Assembly: GCA_963733065.1 (NCBI GenBank)
Contig: CAVTBT010000007.1
Location: 186,001 to 250,000, forward strand
Direction: 5' to 3'
Length of the DNA stretch: 64,000 bases
Source of the DNA: CAVTBT01 sp963733065
GTDB taxonomy: Bacteria > Actinomycetota > Thermoleophilia > Gaiellales > Gaiellaceae
The position numbers and the translations under genes are program-made. Positions 8,590-16,320 of this stretch are shown piece by piece (the first letter of the stretch is position 1; every line of letters begins with the position of its first letter). A model generated the notes under the pieces. It ran no database searches. It was given only the letters and a program-made list of their open reading frames with translations, and was not told the DNA's origin.

Positions 8590-9807
8590 TCAGGCGGCGT
8601 CGAGCGCGCGGGGGCCGTCGACGAGCTCGGGCGCCTCGAGCGAACGGGCCTGCACGTCGATCGGCTCGAGCTCCTGCAGCTCGCCCACGATCCCGTGGTC
8701 GCGCAGCTTGCGGCCGGTGACCAGCACCCGGCCCTCGAGTGCCCCGACGGTCTTGTTGTAGTGGCCGACGGCGCTCTGGATCGACCGGCCGAGGTGGTGC
8801 ACGTGGCCGGCCATCGTCGCGAGGCGGTCGTAGAGCTCCTGGCCGAGCGCATGCACTTCGCGGGCGCTCTCGGCGACCGTCTCCTGCTGCCAGGTCGCCG
8901 CCACAGTGCGGAGCAGCCCGAAGAGGAGCGTCGGCGACGCGAGCACCACGCCCGACGACCACGCATCTTCGTTCAGCGCGCGGTCGTGCTCCTGCGCCGC
9001 CCGGAGGAACGTCTCGTCGGGCAGCACCATGACCACGAAGTCGGGCGACGGGTCGAACTGCCGCCAGTAGGCCTTCGCGGCGAGCTTCTGGACGTGATCT
9101 CTCACCTGGCGCGCGTGGCGTGCGAGCGATTCCGTCCGCGCGGCCTCGTCCTCGGCCTCGTACGCGTCGAGGTAGGCGTCGAGCGAGACCTTCGAGTCCA
9201 CGACGACCTGTTTGCCGCCCGGCAGACGGACGATCAGGTCGGGGCGGAGCAGGCCGCCGTCGGCGTCCCGGGTCGTCGACTGCAGGACGAAGTCGCAATG
9301 CTCGACCAGGCCGGCGGCCTCGACGACGTTACGCAGCCCGACCTCGCCCCACCGTCCGCGGACGTGCGGCGCGCGCAGCGCGGTCGTGAGGCTGCCCGTC
9401 GCCGAGCGGAGCCGCTCCTGGCCCTCACGGAGCTGGAGGAGCTCCTGCCGCAGCGCGCCGAACGCGCGGTGGCGATCCTGCTCGAGCACGCGGACGTGCC
9501 CGTCGACCTTGTCGAGGGACTCCTTGAGCGGCTGCACGTAGCCCTGCAGCTTCGTCTCGGCCAGCGCGAGGAACGAGGCGTTGCTCTCCTTCAAGGCGTC
9601 TGCGGACAGGGTCTTCGCCGCGGTGGCGAGGCGCTGGTCGACGGAGCGCCGCTCGACGTCGAGCTCTGCGAGCGCGGCCGCGAGCTCCCGCTCACGCTCG
9701 CGCACGACCGCCTGCGCCGCATCGCCGGCCGCGAGGCGCACGCGCAGAGCGAGCCAGACGCCGAGGGCGCCGAGCAGCAGGCCGGTGACGAGCGCGACGA
9801 TCTGCAT
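8590..9807 (-). CDS. rmuC: DNA recombination protein RmuC
   Basis: A 405-residue RmuC homologue: an N-terminal membrane anchor (IVALVTGLLLGALGVWLAL), a long coiled coil rich in Glu/Arg/Ala (about residues 30-150), then the nuclease-like RmuC domain with RGRWGEVGLRNVVEAAG, a GKQVVVDSKVSLDAY motif (restriction-endonuclease-like fold with the conserved D-S-K) and QFDPSPDFVVMVLPDE. RmuC limits recombination between inverted repeats in E. coli. ATG 9807 gives a normal N-terminus directly at the membrane segment. TACGCT lies ten bases upstream. It converges with the eRF1-like gene, the stops being only a few bases apart. Confidence 0.93.
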   Translation of the reverse strand: MQIVALVTGLLLGALGVWLALRVRLAAGDAAQAVVRERERELAAALAELDVERRSVDQRLATAAKTLSADALKESNASFLALAETKLQGYVQPLKESLDKVDGHVRVLEQDRHRAFGALRQELLQLREGQERLRSATGSLTTALRAPHVRGRWGEVGLRNVVEAAGLVEHCDFVLQSTTRDADGGLLRPDLIVRLPGGKQVVVDSKVSLDAYLDAYEAEDEAARTESLARHARQVRDHVQKLAAKAYWRQFDPSPDFVVMVLPDETFLRAAQEHDRALNEDAWSSGVVLASPTLLFGLLRTVAATWQQETVAESAREVHALGQELYDRLATMAGHVHHLGRSIQSAVGHYNKTVGALEGRVLVTGRKLRDHGIVGELQELEPIDVQARSLEAPELVDGPRALDAA

Positions 9808-9884
9808 CGGGCCAATCAGCGTAGGCGGCCGGCCGGACGGCACCCGGAGCCGGGCCGGGCCGCTGCTAGAGTCGTCGGCCGGTC

Positions 9885-10589
9885 ATGGCCCGTAAGGATC
9901 GCGCACCGACCCCTCCGCGCCGCGTGCAGGCGCCCCAACAGCGGCGCACGCCGCCGAGCCCCGACGACGTCCGCCGGCAGAAGCGGATCGTCTACGGCCT
10001 TGCCGCGTCCGGGCTGGTGGCTCTCGGCGCTGTCCTGCTGGTCGTGCTCATCGGCGGAGGACGCGACGCGGGCGATGCTCGCGCGACGCTCGAAGCCGCG
10101 GGCTGCACGCTGCAGATCGTGCCCGGGCTCGTGAACGAGAGCGACCACTCGGACGTGCCGACGCCCGAAACCGAGGTGGACTGGAACACGGACCCGCCGT
10201 CGAGCGGCCCGCACTACCAGCAGACGGCCATCTACGGCGCGTACGACGAACAGCTCCAGCAGCAGCTCGTCGTGCACAACCTCGAGCACGGCGGCGTCTC
10301 GATCCAGTGGGGGCCACGTGTGCCGGACGAGGAGGTCGAGGCGCTCCGCTCGTGGTACGCGGACACCGATCAGGATGGTCTCGTGCTGGCGCCCTACGAG
10401 CCGCTCGCCGATCAGATCGGGCTCGCCGCCTGGCGGCTCCTCGACCAGAACGCCAGCGGGAAGGGCGAGGGCATCGTCGCGAAGTGCCCGACCTTCGACC
10501 AGGAAGCCGTCGAGGCGTTCCTCGACGCCTACGGGTTCCAGGGCCCGGAGGCGTTCCCGCGCGACGCGTTACAGCCGGGCGGCAACTAA
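9885..10589 (+). CDS. DUF3105 membrane-anchored protein
   Basis: 234 residues: a basic N-terminal tail rich in Pro/Arg/Gln, one transmembrane helix (residues about 38-60, LAASGLVALGAVLLVVLIGG) and an extracytoplasmic DUF3105 domain with PPSSGPHY, VVHNLEHGGVSIQW and SWYADTDQDGLVLAPYE. His and Glu in NLEHGG are conserved in the family and could bind metal, though the function is unknown. TAGAGT lies 12 bases before the ATG and is a plausible -10. It ends ten bases before the tRNA-Leu gene, so the tRNA may be co-transcribed. Confidence 0.8.
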   Translation: MARKDRAPTPPRRVQAPQQRRTPPSPDDVRRQKRIVYGLAASGLVALGAVLLVVLIGGGRDAGDARATLEAAGCTLQIVPGLVNESDHSDVPTPETEVDWNTDPPSSGPHYQQTAIYGAYDEQLQQQLVVHNLEHGGVSIQWGPRVPDEEVEALRSWYADTDQDGLVLAPYEPLADQIGLAAWRLLDQNASGKGEGIVAKCPTFDQEAVEAFLDAYGFQGPEAFPRDALQPGGN

Positions 10590-10599
10590 CGTCACTCCG

Positions 10600-10682
10600 G
10601 CCGGGGTGGCGGAAGTGGCAGACGCAGTCGGCTTAAAACCGGCGGCCCACGCGGCGTGCGGGTTCGAGTCCCGCCCCCGGCA
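10600..10682 (+). tRNA. tRNA-Leu (TAA)
   Basis: An 83-nt class II tRNA. The acceptor arms GCCGGGG and CCCCGGC pair perfectly with discriminator A. The anticodon arm is GTCGG-CTTAAAA-CCGGC with TAA as anticodon. A long variable arm follows, and the T arm has the usual GGTTCGAGTCC. CCA is not encoded. Confidence 0.97.
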
Positions 10683-10710
10683 TCCTCGTTCGGCAGGCAA
10701 ACCCGCCAAC

Positions 10711-10716
10711 TAGACT
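10711..10716 (+). promoter_or_regulatory. -10 element TAGACT, leaderless-type
   Basis: TAGACT followed by six bases and the GTG at 10723; there is no Shine-Dalgarno sequence. It lies between the tRNA-Leu and the dehydrogenase gene. Confidence 0.5.
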
Positions 10717-10722
10717 GGCGTC

Positions 10723-12009
10723 GTGGCCGGCATCGAGGAAGCGGCGGAACACGCCCACCTCGAGTGGGACACGCCCCTCTATCGCACGGCCGTTGCGCAG
10801 TTCGACCAGGCGGTGCCGCACGCTTCGATCCCGGCCGACATCGCGGAGCGGCTCCGCTACCCCGAGCGTTCGATCATCGTCAGCGTTCCGGTCCGGCTCG
10901 ACGACGGCCGTCGCACCGTCTTCCCCGGCTACCGCGTCCAGCACTCGAGCGTCATGGGGCCGACGAAGGGCGGAGTGCGCTACGACCCGGAGGTGACGCT
11001 CGGCGAGTGCGCGGCGCTCGCGGTCTGGATGACGTGGAAGTGCTCGCTGCTGCGGCTGCCCTACGGTGGCGCCAAGGGCGGTGTGCGCTGCTCGCCGCGG
11101 TCGATGTCGACCGCAGAGCTGGAGCGGCTGACCCGGCGCTTCACGTCGGAGCTCCTGCCGATCATCGGGCCGCAGGAGGACATCCCCGCGCCGGACATGG
11201 CGACGAACGAGCAGACGATGGCGTGGATGATGGACACCTACTCGATGCAGAAGGGCTACGCGGTGCCCGAGATCGTGACCGGCAAGCCGGTCTCGCTCGG
11301 CGGCTCGCTGTTCCGGCACGAGGCGACCGGTGCGGGAGTCGTCATGGTCGTCGCCCGTGCGTGTAGCAGGCTCGGCTGGGAGCTGTCAGAGCAGCGCTGT
11401 GTCGTGCAGGGCTTCGGCAACGTCGGCGGCATCGCCGCCCAGGAGCTCGTCGACCGTGGCGCGACCGTGATCGCCGTCTCGGACGTCTCGGGCGGCATCC
11501 ACGACGACGCAGGGCTCGACATCCCGACCATGAGCGCCTACGCGAAGGAGCACGGGTCGCTCGAGGGCTGGGAGCGCGGAGCGCGGATCAGCAACGAGGA
11601 GCTGCTCGAGCTCGAGTGCGACATCCTCGTGCTCGCCGCGCGCGAGGACCAGGTGCACGCTGACAACGCGTCGCGACTGCGCTGCCGTCTCGTCGCCGAG
11701 GGCGCGAACGGCCCGACGTCGCTCGAGGCGGACGCGATCCTCGCCGAGCGCGGCATCCCGATCCTCCCCGACATCCTCACCAACGCCGGCGGCGTCACCG
11801 TCTCGTACTTCGAGTGGGTTCAGGACCTCGGACGGCTGTTCTGGGACCGCGAGGAGATCCGGGCGAAGCTCCAGGCGAAGCTGGACGACGCCTTCGATCG
11901 CGTGTGGGCCATCGCCGAGGAGCGCCACATCGGGCTGCGCACCGCCGCCCTGGTCGCCGGCATTCGCGAGGTCGCAGCCGCGCTCGAGTCGCGAGGCCTC
12001 TACCCGTGA
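10723..12009 (+). CDS. Glu/Leu/Phe/Val-type amino-acid dehydrogenase (GdhA-like)
   Basis: A 428-residue NAD(P)-dependent dehydrogenase that interconverts an amino acid and its 2-oxo acid with ammonia. The N-terminal catalytic domain shows GPTKGGVRYDP and LPYGGAKGGVR (substrate and catalytic lysines) and PAPDMATNEQTM with the catalytic Asp. The Rossmann domain has VVQGFGNVGG. The length and the motif wording fit glutamate dehydrogenase of the small hexameric type better than Leu or Phe dehydrogenases (about 360 residues), but substrate specificity cannot be settled from the sequence. The CBS-domain gene overlaps its stop codon (GTGA) and is presumably translationally coupled, so it may sense nucleotides and regulate this step. 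Confidence 0.92.
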   Translation: MAGIEEAAEHAHLEWDTPLYRTAVAQFDQAVPHASIPADIAERLRYPERSIIVSVPVRLDDGRRTVFPGYRVQHSSVMGPTKGGVRYDPEVTLGECAALAVWMTWKCSLLRLPYGGAKGGVRCSPRSMSTAELERLTRRFTSELLPIIGPQEDIPAPDMATNEQTMAWMMDTYSMQKGYAVPEIVTGKPVSLGGSLFRHEATGAGVVMVVARACSRLGWELSEQRCVVQGFGNVGGIAAQELVDRGATVIAVSDVSGGIHDDAGLDIPTMSAYAKEHGSLEGWERGARISNEELLELECDILVLAAREDQVHADNASRLRCRLVAEGANGPTSLEADAILAERGIPILPDILTNAGGVTVSYFEWVQDLGRLFWDREEIRAKLQAKLDDAFDRVWAIAEERHIGLRTAALVAGIREVAAALESRGLYP

Positions 12010-12431
12010 GCGAGCGCGTCCGCGACGCGATGGTCGCCGCGCCGCGCACGCTCGACGTCTCCGCATCGGCGCAGGAGGCGGGCGAGGCGCTCGCCCGCCC
12101 CGAGGTACGCGCGGTCATCGTGTGCGAGGGCAGCCGTCTGCGCGGCGTCGTCACCCGCAAGACGCTCGTCCGTCGAGTCGTCGCCGCGGGCCTCGACCCC
12201 CGTTCGACCACCCTCGGTGAGATCGCCGAGGAGGCCTATCTCGCGCTCGACGCGGACATGGCGCTCGAGGACGCGTTCCACGTGCTCGAGGAGCGTGACC
12301 TCGAGCGCGTGCCGGTCGTCGAAGCCGGCGGCGAGCTCGTCGGCATCCTCTCGCGCGGCGTCATCCAGCGCCGGCTCGCTGAGGACGAGCCGTTGCCGGA
12401 GGACGAAGGCGAGCTCGCGGCGCCGCTCTAA
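12006..12431 (+). CDS. CBS-domain pair protein
   Basis: 141 residues consisting of two CBS repeats: SERVRDAMVAAPRTLDVS...VRAVIVCEGSRLRGVVTRK, then LGEIAEEAYLALDADMALEDAF...LERVPVVEAGGELVGILSR. Tandem CBS domains bind adenosine ligands (AMP, ATP, SAM) and usually regulate a partner enzyme or transporter. The GTG overlaps the stop of the dehydrogenase gene (GTGA), which makes that enzyme the obvious partner; this is inference from position only. It ends in an acidic tail and converges directly on the phosphatase gene, stop to stop. Confidence 0.82.
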   Translation: MSERVRDAMVAAPRTLDVSASAQEAGEALARPEVRAVIVCEGSRLRGVVTRKTLVRRVVAAGLDPRSTTLGEIAEEAYLALDADMALEDAFHVLEERDLERVPVVEAGGELVGILSRGVIQRRLAEDEPLPEDEGELAAPL

Positions 12432-13337
12432 CTAGCAGCACGTGTACGCGCCCGGCGGCGCGGCGCCTTCTTCCGGCGCCGGCAGCTCTGCGGCCGCGAG
12501 CGCAGCACCGTCGAGGAGGTCGTGCACGCTCGCCTCGAGCTCGGCGAGCCCGTAGGCGTGGAGTACCTCGCGGACGATGAGGGCTCCGGCGACGATGACC
12601 GGCGCCCGCGCCGGCTCCAGGCCGGGCAGCGTGCGTCGCTCTTCGAGCGACATCGCGGCCAGCCGCGCGACCCAGGCATCAACGGCATCCGTCGGGATCC
12701 GGTGACCGTGCACGCGCGCCGCGTCGTAGCCGCCGAGCTCGAGAGCGGCAAGCGTCGTCACGGTGCCTGCGACCCCGATCGCCTGGCTCGGCCGCAGGGT
12801 CGGGAGTGCCGCCCGGACGTGTTTCTCGGCGGCCGCGAGATCCTCGCCGTAGCGCTCGGTGAGGCGCACGACTCCGATGTCGAGGCTGAGCGGCGTGCGC
12901 CCGTCGACCGCGAGCTCGGTCGAACCCCCGCCGACGTCGACGACCAGCGTGCCGGGAGGAAGCCGCCTGCCGGCCGTCACGCCGCGGTACGTGAGGTCAG
13001 CCTCCTCCTCACCGCTCAGGAGCCGCGTCGCGAAGCCGTAGCTCCACTCGATCTCGCCGAGGAACGCCTCGCCGTTCTCGGCGTCGCGCACGGCGCTCGT
13101 CGCCACCGCAAGGATCCGCTCCGCACCGAGCGACTCCGCCTCACGGCGGTAGTCGGTCAGGCAGGTCCGCACGCGCGCGACCGGCACCGGCAGCAGTCTG
13201 CGGCGGCTGTCGACGCCCTCGCCGAGGCGGGTGATGGTCAGCCGGCGCACGATCTCCGTCAGCCGTCCGTCCTCGACGTCGGCGACGAGCAGCCGCGTCG
13301 AATTCGTCCCGAGATCGACCGCGGCGACTCTCGTCAC
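12432..13337 (-). CDS. Ppx/GppA-family phosphatase
   Basis: A 301-residue exopolyphosphatase/guanosine pentaphosphatase-family protein of the actin-like ATPase fold. The phosphate-1 motif VAAVDLGTNSTRLLVAD is at the N-terminus; VATSAVRDAENGEAF (conserved in Ppx) and phosphate-2 LVVDVGGGSTELAV follow; the adenosine region is near VIVAGALIVREVL. The length is that of the short actinobacterial Ppx1-like proteins, which lack the extra C-terminal HD domain, so it acts on polyphosphate or (p)ppGpp. GTG 13337 overlaps the stop of the upstream small membrane protein (GTGA), indicating translational coupling. The C-terminus ends in two cysteines. Confidence 0.92.
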   Translation of the reverse strand: MTRVAAVDLGTNSTRLLVADVEDGRLTEIVRRLTITRLGEGVDSRRRLLPVPVARVRTCLTDYRREAESLGAERILAVATSAVRDAENGEAFLGEIEWSYGFATRLLSGEEEADLTYRGVTAGRRLPPGTLVVDVGGGSTELAVDGRTPLSLDIGVVRLTERYGEDLAAAEKHVRAALPTLRPSQAIGVAGTVTTLAALELGGYDAARVHGHRIPTDAVDAWVARLAAMSLEERRTLPGLEPARAPVIVAGALIVREVLHAYGLAELEASVHDLLDGAALAAAELPAPEEGAAPPGAYTCC

Positions 13338-13654
13338 TTGCGCGGCATGTACGCCGTCACGCGTGAGACCGACGCGCGAACATCGTCGATCGCTGCGAGC
13401 ATCACGTTCAATCTCGCGCGGGAGGCCGCGAGGCGCGCAGCGGCTGCCGAGAGCGCCTCACCCGAGGCGGCCGCCGCGTCGAGGTGGCGCTCGATCTCGG
13501 CGGTACGGCGCTCGACGGAGGCGAGCTCGTCGGCGGCCGCGCCGCTGAACCGCCGTGCGTCGCGGTAGAGGGTGAGCCCGCGACGCACGGCCATCACGGC
13601 AGCGACCACCACCGCCACGAGCGACACCGCCAACGCGAGCCAGACGACGGTCAC
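13334..13654 (-). CDS. small single-pass membrane protein with coiled coil
   Basis: A 106-residue protein. One N-terminal transmembrane helix (about residues 3-22, WLALAVSLVAVVVAAVMAV) is followed by a charged helical region with many Ala/Glu/Arg heptads. The pattern recalls small actinobacterial DUF948-like proteins that sit beside cell-envelope or division genes. GTG 13654 starts directly at the membrane segment; longer in-frame extensions run into the divergent gene. It is the first gene of a two-gene operon with the Ppx/GppA phosphatase. Its role is unknown. Confidence 0.6.
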   Translation of the reverse strand: MTVVWLALAVSLVAVVVAAVMAVRRGLTLYRDARRFSGAAADELASVERRTAEIERHLDAAAASGEALSAAAARLAASRARLNVMLAAIDDVRASVSRVTAYMPRK

Positions 13655-13678
13655 GGGCGGCGATGCTACCACCGGCTC

Positions 13679-13684
13679 TAGAAT
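13679..13684 (+). promoter_or_regulatory. -10 element TAGAAT, leaderless-type
   Basis: TAGAAT is followed by seven bases and the GTG at 13692. There is no Shine-Dalgarno sequence. Confidence 0.5.
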
Positions 13685-13691
13685 CGCCCGC

Positions 13692-14474
13692 GTGACGCCG
13701 CAGGAGCAGAAGGCCGCGGCGTTCCGGGCGTTCCACTCGGAGCCGCCGGTGCTGGTGCTGGCGAACGCATGGGATGTCGCCAGCGCCGTGATCGTCGCCG
13801 ACACTGTCGGGTGCCGGGCGGTCGCCACCTCGAGCGCCGGCATCGCGGCTGTGCTCGGCTACCCGGACGGCGAGCGCATCCCGGCCGCCGAGATGCTCGA
13901 CATGGTGCGGCGCATCGTCGCAGCGGTCGACGTGCCCGTGACCGCCGATCTCGAGGCCGGCTACGGCGACGCATCCGCCACGGCGCACGCCGCCTGGGAC
14001 GCAGGCGCCGTTGGCCTGAACCTCGAGGACGCGGGCGGCTCGGCCGACGAGCATGTCGAGCGCGTTCGCGCCGCGCGGGCGGCCGTCCCTGCGCTCGTCA
14101 TCAACGCCCGCACCGACCTCTACCTCGTCGGGCGACCGGACTTCGACGAGACCGTGCGGCGGGCGGCCGCCTACATGGACGCCGGCGCCGACTGCATCTT
14201 TGTGCCGGGCGTCTCCGACGACGAGACGATCGGCCGGCTGGCGGCTGCGATCCCCGGCCCACTCAACGTCCTGGCGATGCCGTCGACCCCGCCCGTACCC
14301 GAGCTCGGGCGCCTCGGCGTGACGCGCGTCAGCGTGGGCTCCGGCCTCGGCCGTGCCGCGCTCGGATGGACGCGCAGCGCCGCCGCGACGATGCTCGAGA
14401 CCGGATCGTTCGCGCCGCTCGCGGACGCGGTGCCGTTCGCGGAGCTCGGCGAGCTGCTCGACAGGGGGCTATAA
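13692..14474 (+). CDS. isocitrate lyase/PEP mutase-family enzyme
   Basis: A 260-residue TIM-barrel enzyme of the PEP mutase/isocitrate lyase superfamily, which makes or breaks C-C or C-P bonds next to a carboxylate using Mg2+. Visible elements are NAWDVASAVIVAD near residue 30, ATSSAGIAAVLGYPDGE, the Mg-binding VTADLEAGYGD, GLNLEDAGG, and ALVINARTDLYLVG with the conserved Arg-Thr-Asp. The lyase CG signature (KKCGH) is absent, which fits the short 2-methylisocitrate-lyase-like or phosphonomutase-like members common in actinobacteria; the substrate is unresolved. The GTG is preceded by TAGAAT seven bases upstream. Its stop overlaps the -10 box of the tRNA that follows. Confidence 0.87.
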   Translation: MTPQEQKAAAFRAFHSEPPVLVLANAWDVASAVIVADTVGCRAVATSSAGIAAVLGYPDGERIPAAEMLDMVRRIVAAVDVPVTADLEAGYGDASATAHAAWDAGAVGLNLEDAGGSADEHVERVRAARAAVPALVINARTDLYLVGRPDFDETVRRAAAYMDAGADCIFVPGVSDDETIGRLAAAIPGPLNVLAMPSTPPVPELGRLGVTRVSVGSGLGRAALGWTRSAAATMLETGSFAPLADAVPFAELGELLDRGL

Positions 14475-14475
14475 T
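14470..14475 (+). promoter_or_regulatory. -10 element TATAAT for initiator tRNA
   Basis: A perfect TATAAT, very rare in this GC-rich DNA, lies ten bases upstream of the tRNA 5' end and overlaps the stop codon of the preceding gene. No -35 of recognisable consensus was found at 16-18 bases. Confidence 0.55.
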
Positions 14476-14485
14476 TCGGCTGCGC

Positions 14486-14559
14486 CGCGGGGTGGAGCAG
14501 TCAGGTAGCTCGCCGGGCTCATAACCCGGAGGTCGCAGGTTCAAATCCTGCCCCCGCTA
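14486..14559 (+). tRNA. initiator tRNA-fMet (CAT)
   Basis: A 74-nt tRNA with anticodon loop CTCATAA. Initiator hallmarks are visible: positions 1 and 72 (C and T) do not pair, and the anticodon stem carries three consecutive G-C pairs (GGG/CCC). The T arm is GCAGG-TTCAAAT-CCTGC. CCA is not encoded. Confidence 0.95.
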
Positions 14560-14566
14560 TGTCAGT

Positions 14567-14598
14567 CGAAGAGGGGGAACGTTGGTTCCCCCTCTTCG
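14567..14598 (+). terminator. terminator hairpin after tRNA-fMet
   Basis: A perfect 14-bp inverted repeat (CGAAGAGGGGGAAC and its complement) with a 4-base loop, beginning eight bases after the tRNA. The following stretch TGTCTCCCTCC is only moderately T-rich. Confidence 0.75.
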
Positions 14599-14672
14599 TG
14601 TCTCCCTCCACCTGACTCGGACGCCGGCAGCTGGACGCCTCGCGCAGCCGGCGCGAGCATCGAAGCCGCGGC

Positions 14673-15107
14673 TCAGTTGCGCCGGTCGAACCTGTACCGG
14701 CCGTCCCAGGCCCACTCGGGCCCATTGACCCCGCCCGGGGGAGAGACGCGCGCCTTCGCGTGGAACGACTTGAACTGCCCCGCTCCGCCCGAGAGCGAGA
14801 CCACGCCCTGACCTGTTAGGAGATCGAGCGTGACGTGGCCAAGGGCGTAGTTGCCGCGTCCGACGACCAAGACGATGTCACTCTCGAGCGAGGTCGTGCC
14901 TGGAGTCTGGAGATAGACGATCCTCGACCCCACCTTGATCAACTCGAGGTTCGACGCAGTGATCGTGCAGAAGAGGACGCCCGTGGTCTGCGGGCACTCC
15001 TTCTTCAGATGAAGGTCTCCACCACGTGATGGCGATGCGGTCGCGATGGCAACGCTGATGCCTGCCGCGGTAACGAGTGTCACGGCGAGCACGAGAAGCT
15101 TCTTCAT
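14673..15107 (-). CDS. exported protein of unknown function, paralogue of 20320-20892
   Basis: 144 residues with a classical signal peptide (MKKLLVLAVTLVTAAGISVAIATASPS). The mature part has two cysteines (ECPQTT and LFCTITAS) that could form a disulfide. After them comes a beta-rich region with LIKVGSRIVYLQTPG, SDIVLVVGRGNYALGHV and a terminal W-DGRYRFDR. The same architecture and wording occur in the protein at 20320-20892 (C...YCTI.SSN, KVGSKIFYVQ, DSDTVIYVKRG, ATGHC, WDGTYSFNRG). The start has GGGAGGAA about five bases upstream of the ATG. Between the two paralogues lies the signalling island, so these may be its extracytoplasmic output or input; that is inference. The fold is unknown. 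Confidence 0.7.
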   Translation of the reverse strand: MKKLLVLAVTLVTAAGISVAIATASPSRGGDLHLKKECPQTTGVLFCTITASNLELIKVGSRIVYLQTPGTTSLESDIVLVVGRGNYALGHVTLDLLTGQGVVSLSGGAGQFKSFHAKARVSPPGGVNGPEWAWDGRYRFDRRN

Positions 15108-15236
15108 GACTTCCTCCCTGGTCTATCGCCTGCTGCGGGTGCCTGCAGGCCAACGGCCCCAGCGTGGCACCGGGGCCGAGCTGCGTCTGCGGTGGCAACC
15201 CCCGGTCGACGCGGGTGCCAGCACGCTGACGCCGCG

Positions 15237-15635
15237 TCAGGCGCAGAACTGGCGTACCTGGTGCGGAAAGCTCTCGACGTCGATCGGCTTGTCCAGGTAG
15301 CCGGCGAAGCCGGCGCGCGTGAGCCAGGCGGTGTCTCCTTCGAACGCGACCGCGCTCAACGCGACCACGGGGATCGCCGCTGTCCGCGCCCCGTCCGCGA
15401 GGATCCTGGCAGCTTCCGCACCGTCCATGTCCGGCAGTCGGAGGTCCATCAGGATGACGTCCGGAAGATGCTCGGCGGCGAGGGCGATCGCCTCCGCGGC
15501 GTCCCGGGCAACGAGCGTCCGGAATCCGGCGGCGAGCAGCACGTCCCGAGCGAGCTTCAGGTTCCTCTCGTGGTCGTCGACGATCAGGACGAGCCGGGAT
15601 TCCAGGCCCCGCCCGCTTTGAGGAGGACCGGGCAC
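15237..15635 (-). CDS. single-domain response regulator (REC)
   Basis: 132 residues, a stand-alone receiver domain: VLIVDDHERN (acidic pocket D20-D21), phosphoacceptor D64 in VILMDLRLPDMDG, VVALSAVAFEGD (Thr/Ser switch position) and the conserved Lys in YLDKPIDVESF. The sequence closely resembles the REC domains of the REC-REC-cyclase at 16941-18425, as in hybrid-kinase phosphorelays. Lacking an output domain, it probably acts as a phosphate shuttle or sink, or by protein contact. It is divergent from the NarL-type regulator with only 17 bases between the starts, so each promoter must lie inside the other gene or overlap it. Confidence 0.88.
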   Translation of the reverse strand: MPGPPQSGRGLESRLVLIVDDHERNLKLARDVLLAAGFRTLVARDAAEAIALAAEHLPDVILMDLRLPDMDGAEAARILADGARTAAIPVVALSAVAFEGDTAWLTRAGFAGYLDKPIDVESFPHQVRQFCA

Positions 15636-15640
15636 CGGCG

Positions 15641-15646
15641 TAGTCT
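15641..15646 (+). promoter_or_regulatory. -10 element TAGTCT, leaderless-type
   Basis: TAGTCT is followed by six bases and the GTG at 15653, within the very short divergent gap. Confidence 0.45.
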
Positions 15647-15652
15647 CTACCC

Positions 15653-16318
15653 GTGCCGATTCGGGTCGTGCTGGCGGACGATCACTACCTTGTCCGCGAA
15701 GGCGTACAGCGCGTGCTCGAGCCGGTATCCGACGTCGAGGTCGCCGCCGTCTGCAACGATCTCGATTCCCTTCTCGAAGCGGTCGAGGCGAAGCGGCCGG
15801 ACGTCGTTGTCACCGACATCCGGATGCCGCCCGGGAACGCCAACGAGGGGATTCAGGCCGCCGAGCGGTTGCGCGAGACGCACCCGGACGTCGGCGTCGT
15901 CGTGCTCAGCCAGTACGCGAATCCGAGCTATGCCCTCGCGCTCCTCGACCGCGGTAGTGCGGGTCGCGCCTACCTCCTCAAGGAGCGGGTGGAGGACGTC
16001 GACCAGTTCGTCGGCGCAATCCGCGCGGTCGCAGAGGGCGGCTCCGTGATCGACACCAAGGTCGTCGAGGCCCTCGTCGCCGAGAGCGGTCGAACCGACG
16101 AGTCCCCGCTCAATGAGCTGACGCCGCGCGAGCGCGACGTGCTTCGCGAGATGGCCGAAGGGAAGAACAACGCGGCCATCGCCGAGACGCTCTTCCTGAC
16201 CGAGCGTTCGGTCGAGAAGGTGATTCACTCGATCTTCCTCAAGCTCGGGCTGACGTGGGAGCCGGCGGTTCACCGGCGGGTCAAGGCCGTGATCCTCTAC
16301 CTCGCGGAGAACGGCTAG
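15653..16318 (+). CDS. NarL/LuxR-family response regulator
   Basis: 221 residues. REC domain with the D9-D10 acidic pair (VVLADDHYLVREG), phosphoacceptor D55 (VVVTDIRMPP) and YLLKERVEDVDQF with the conserved Lys. C-terminal LuxR-type helix-turn-helix ELTPRERDVLREMAEGKNNAAIAETLFLTERSVEKVIHSIFLKLGL. The PPGNANEGI and ILSQYA wording is typical of the actinobacterial regulators paired with HisKA_3 kinases and is shared with the regulator at 54862. It is the likely partner of the minus-strand kinase at 16321, with which it converges; the stop codons are two bases apart. Confidence 0.92.
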   Translation: MPIRVVLADDHYLVREGVQRVLEPVSDVEVAAVCNDLDSLLEAVEAKRPDVVVTDIRMPPGNANEGIQAAERLRETHPDVGVVVLSQYANPSYALALLDRGSAGRAYLLKERVEDVDQFVGAIRAVAEGGSVIDTKVVEALVAESGRTDESPLNELTPRERDVLREMAEGKNNAAIAETLFLTERSVEKVIHSIFLKLGLTWEPAVHRRVKAVILYLAENG

Positions 16319-16320
16319 GT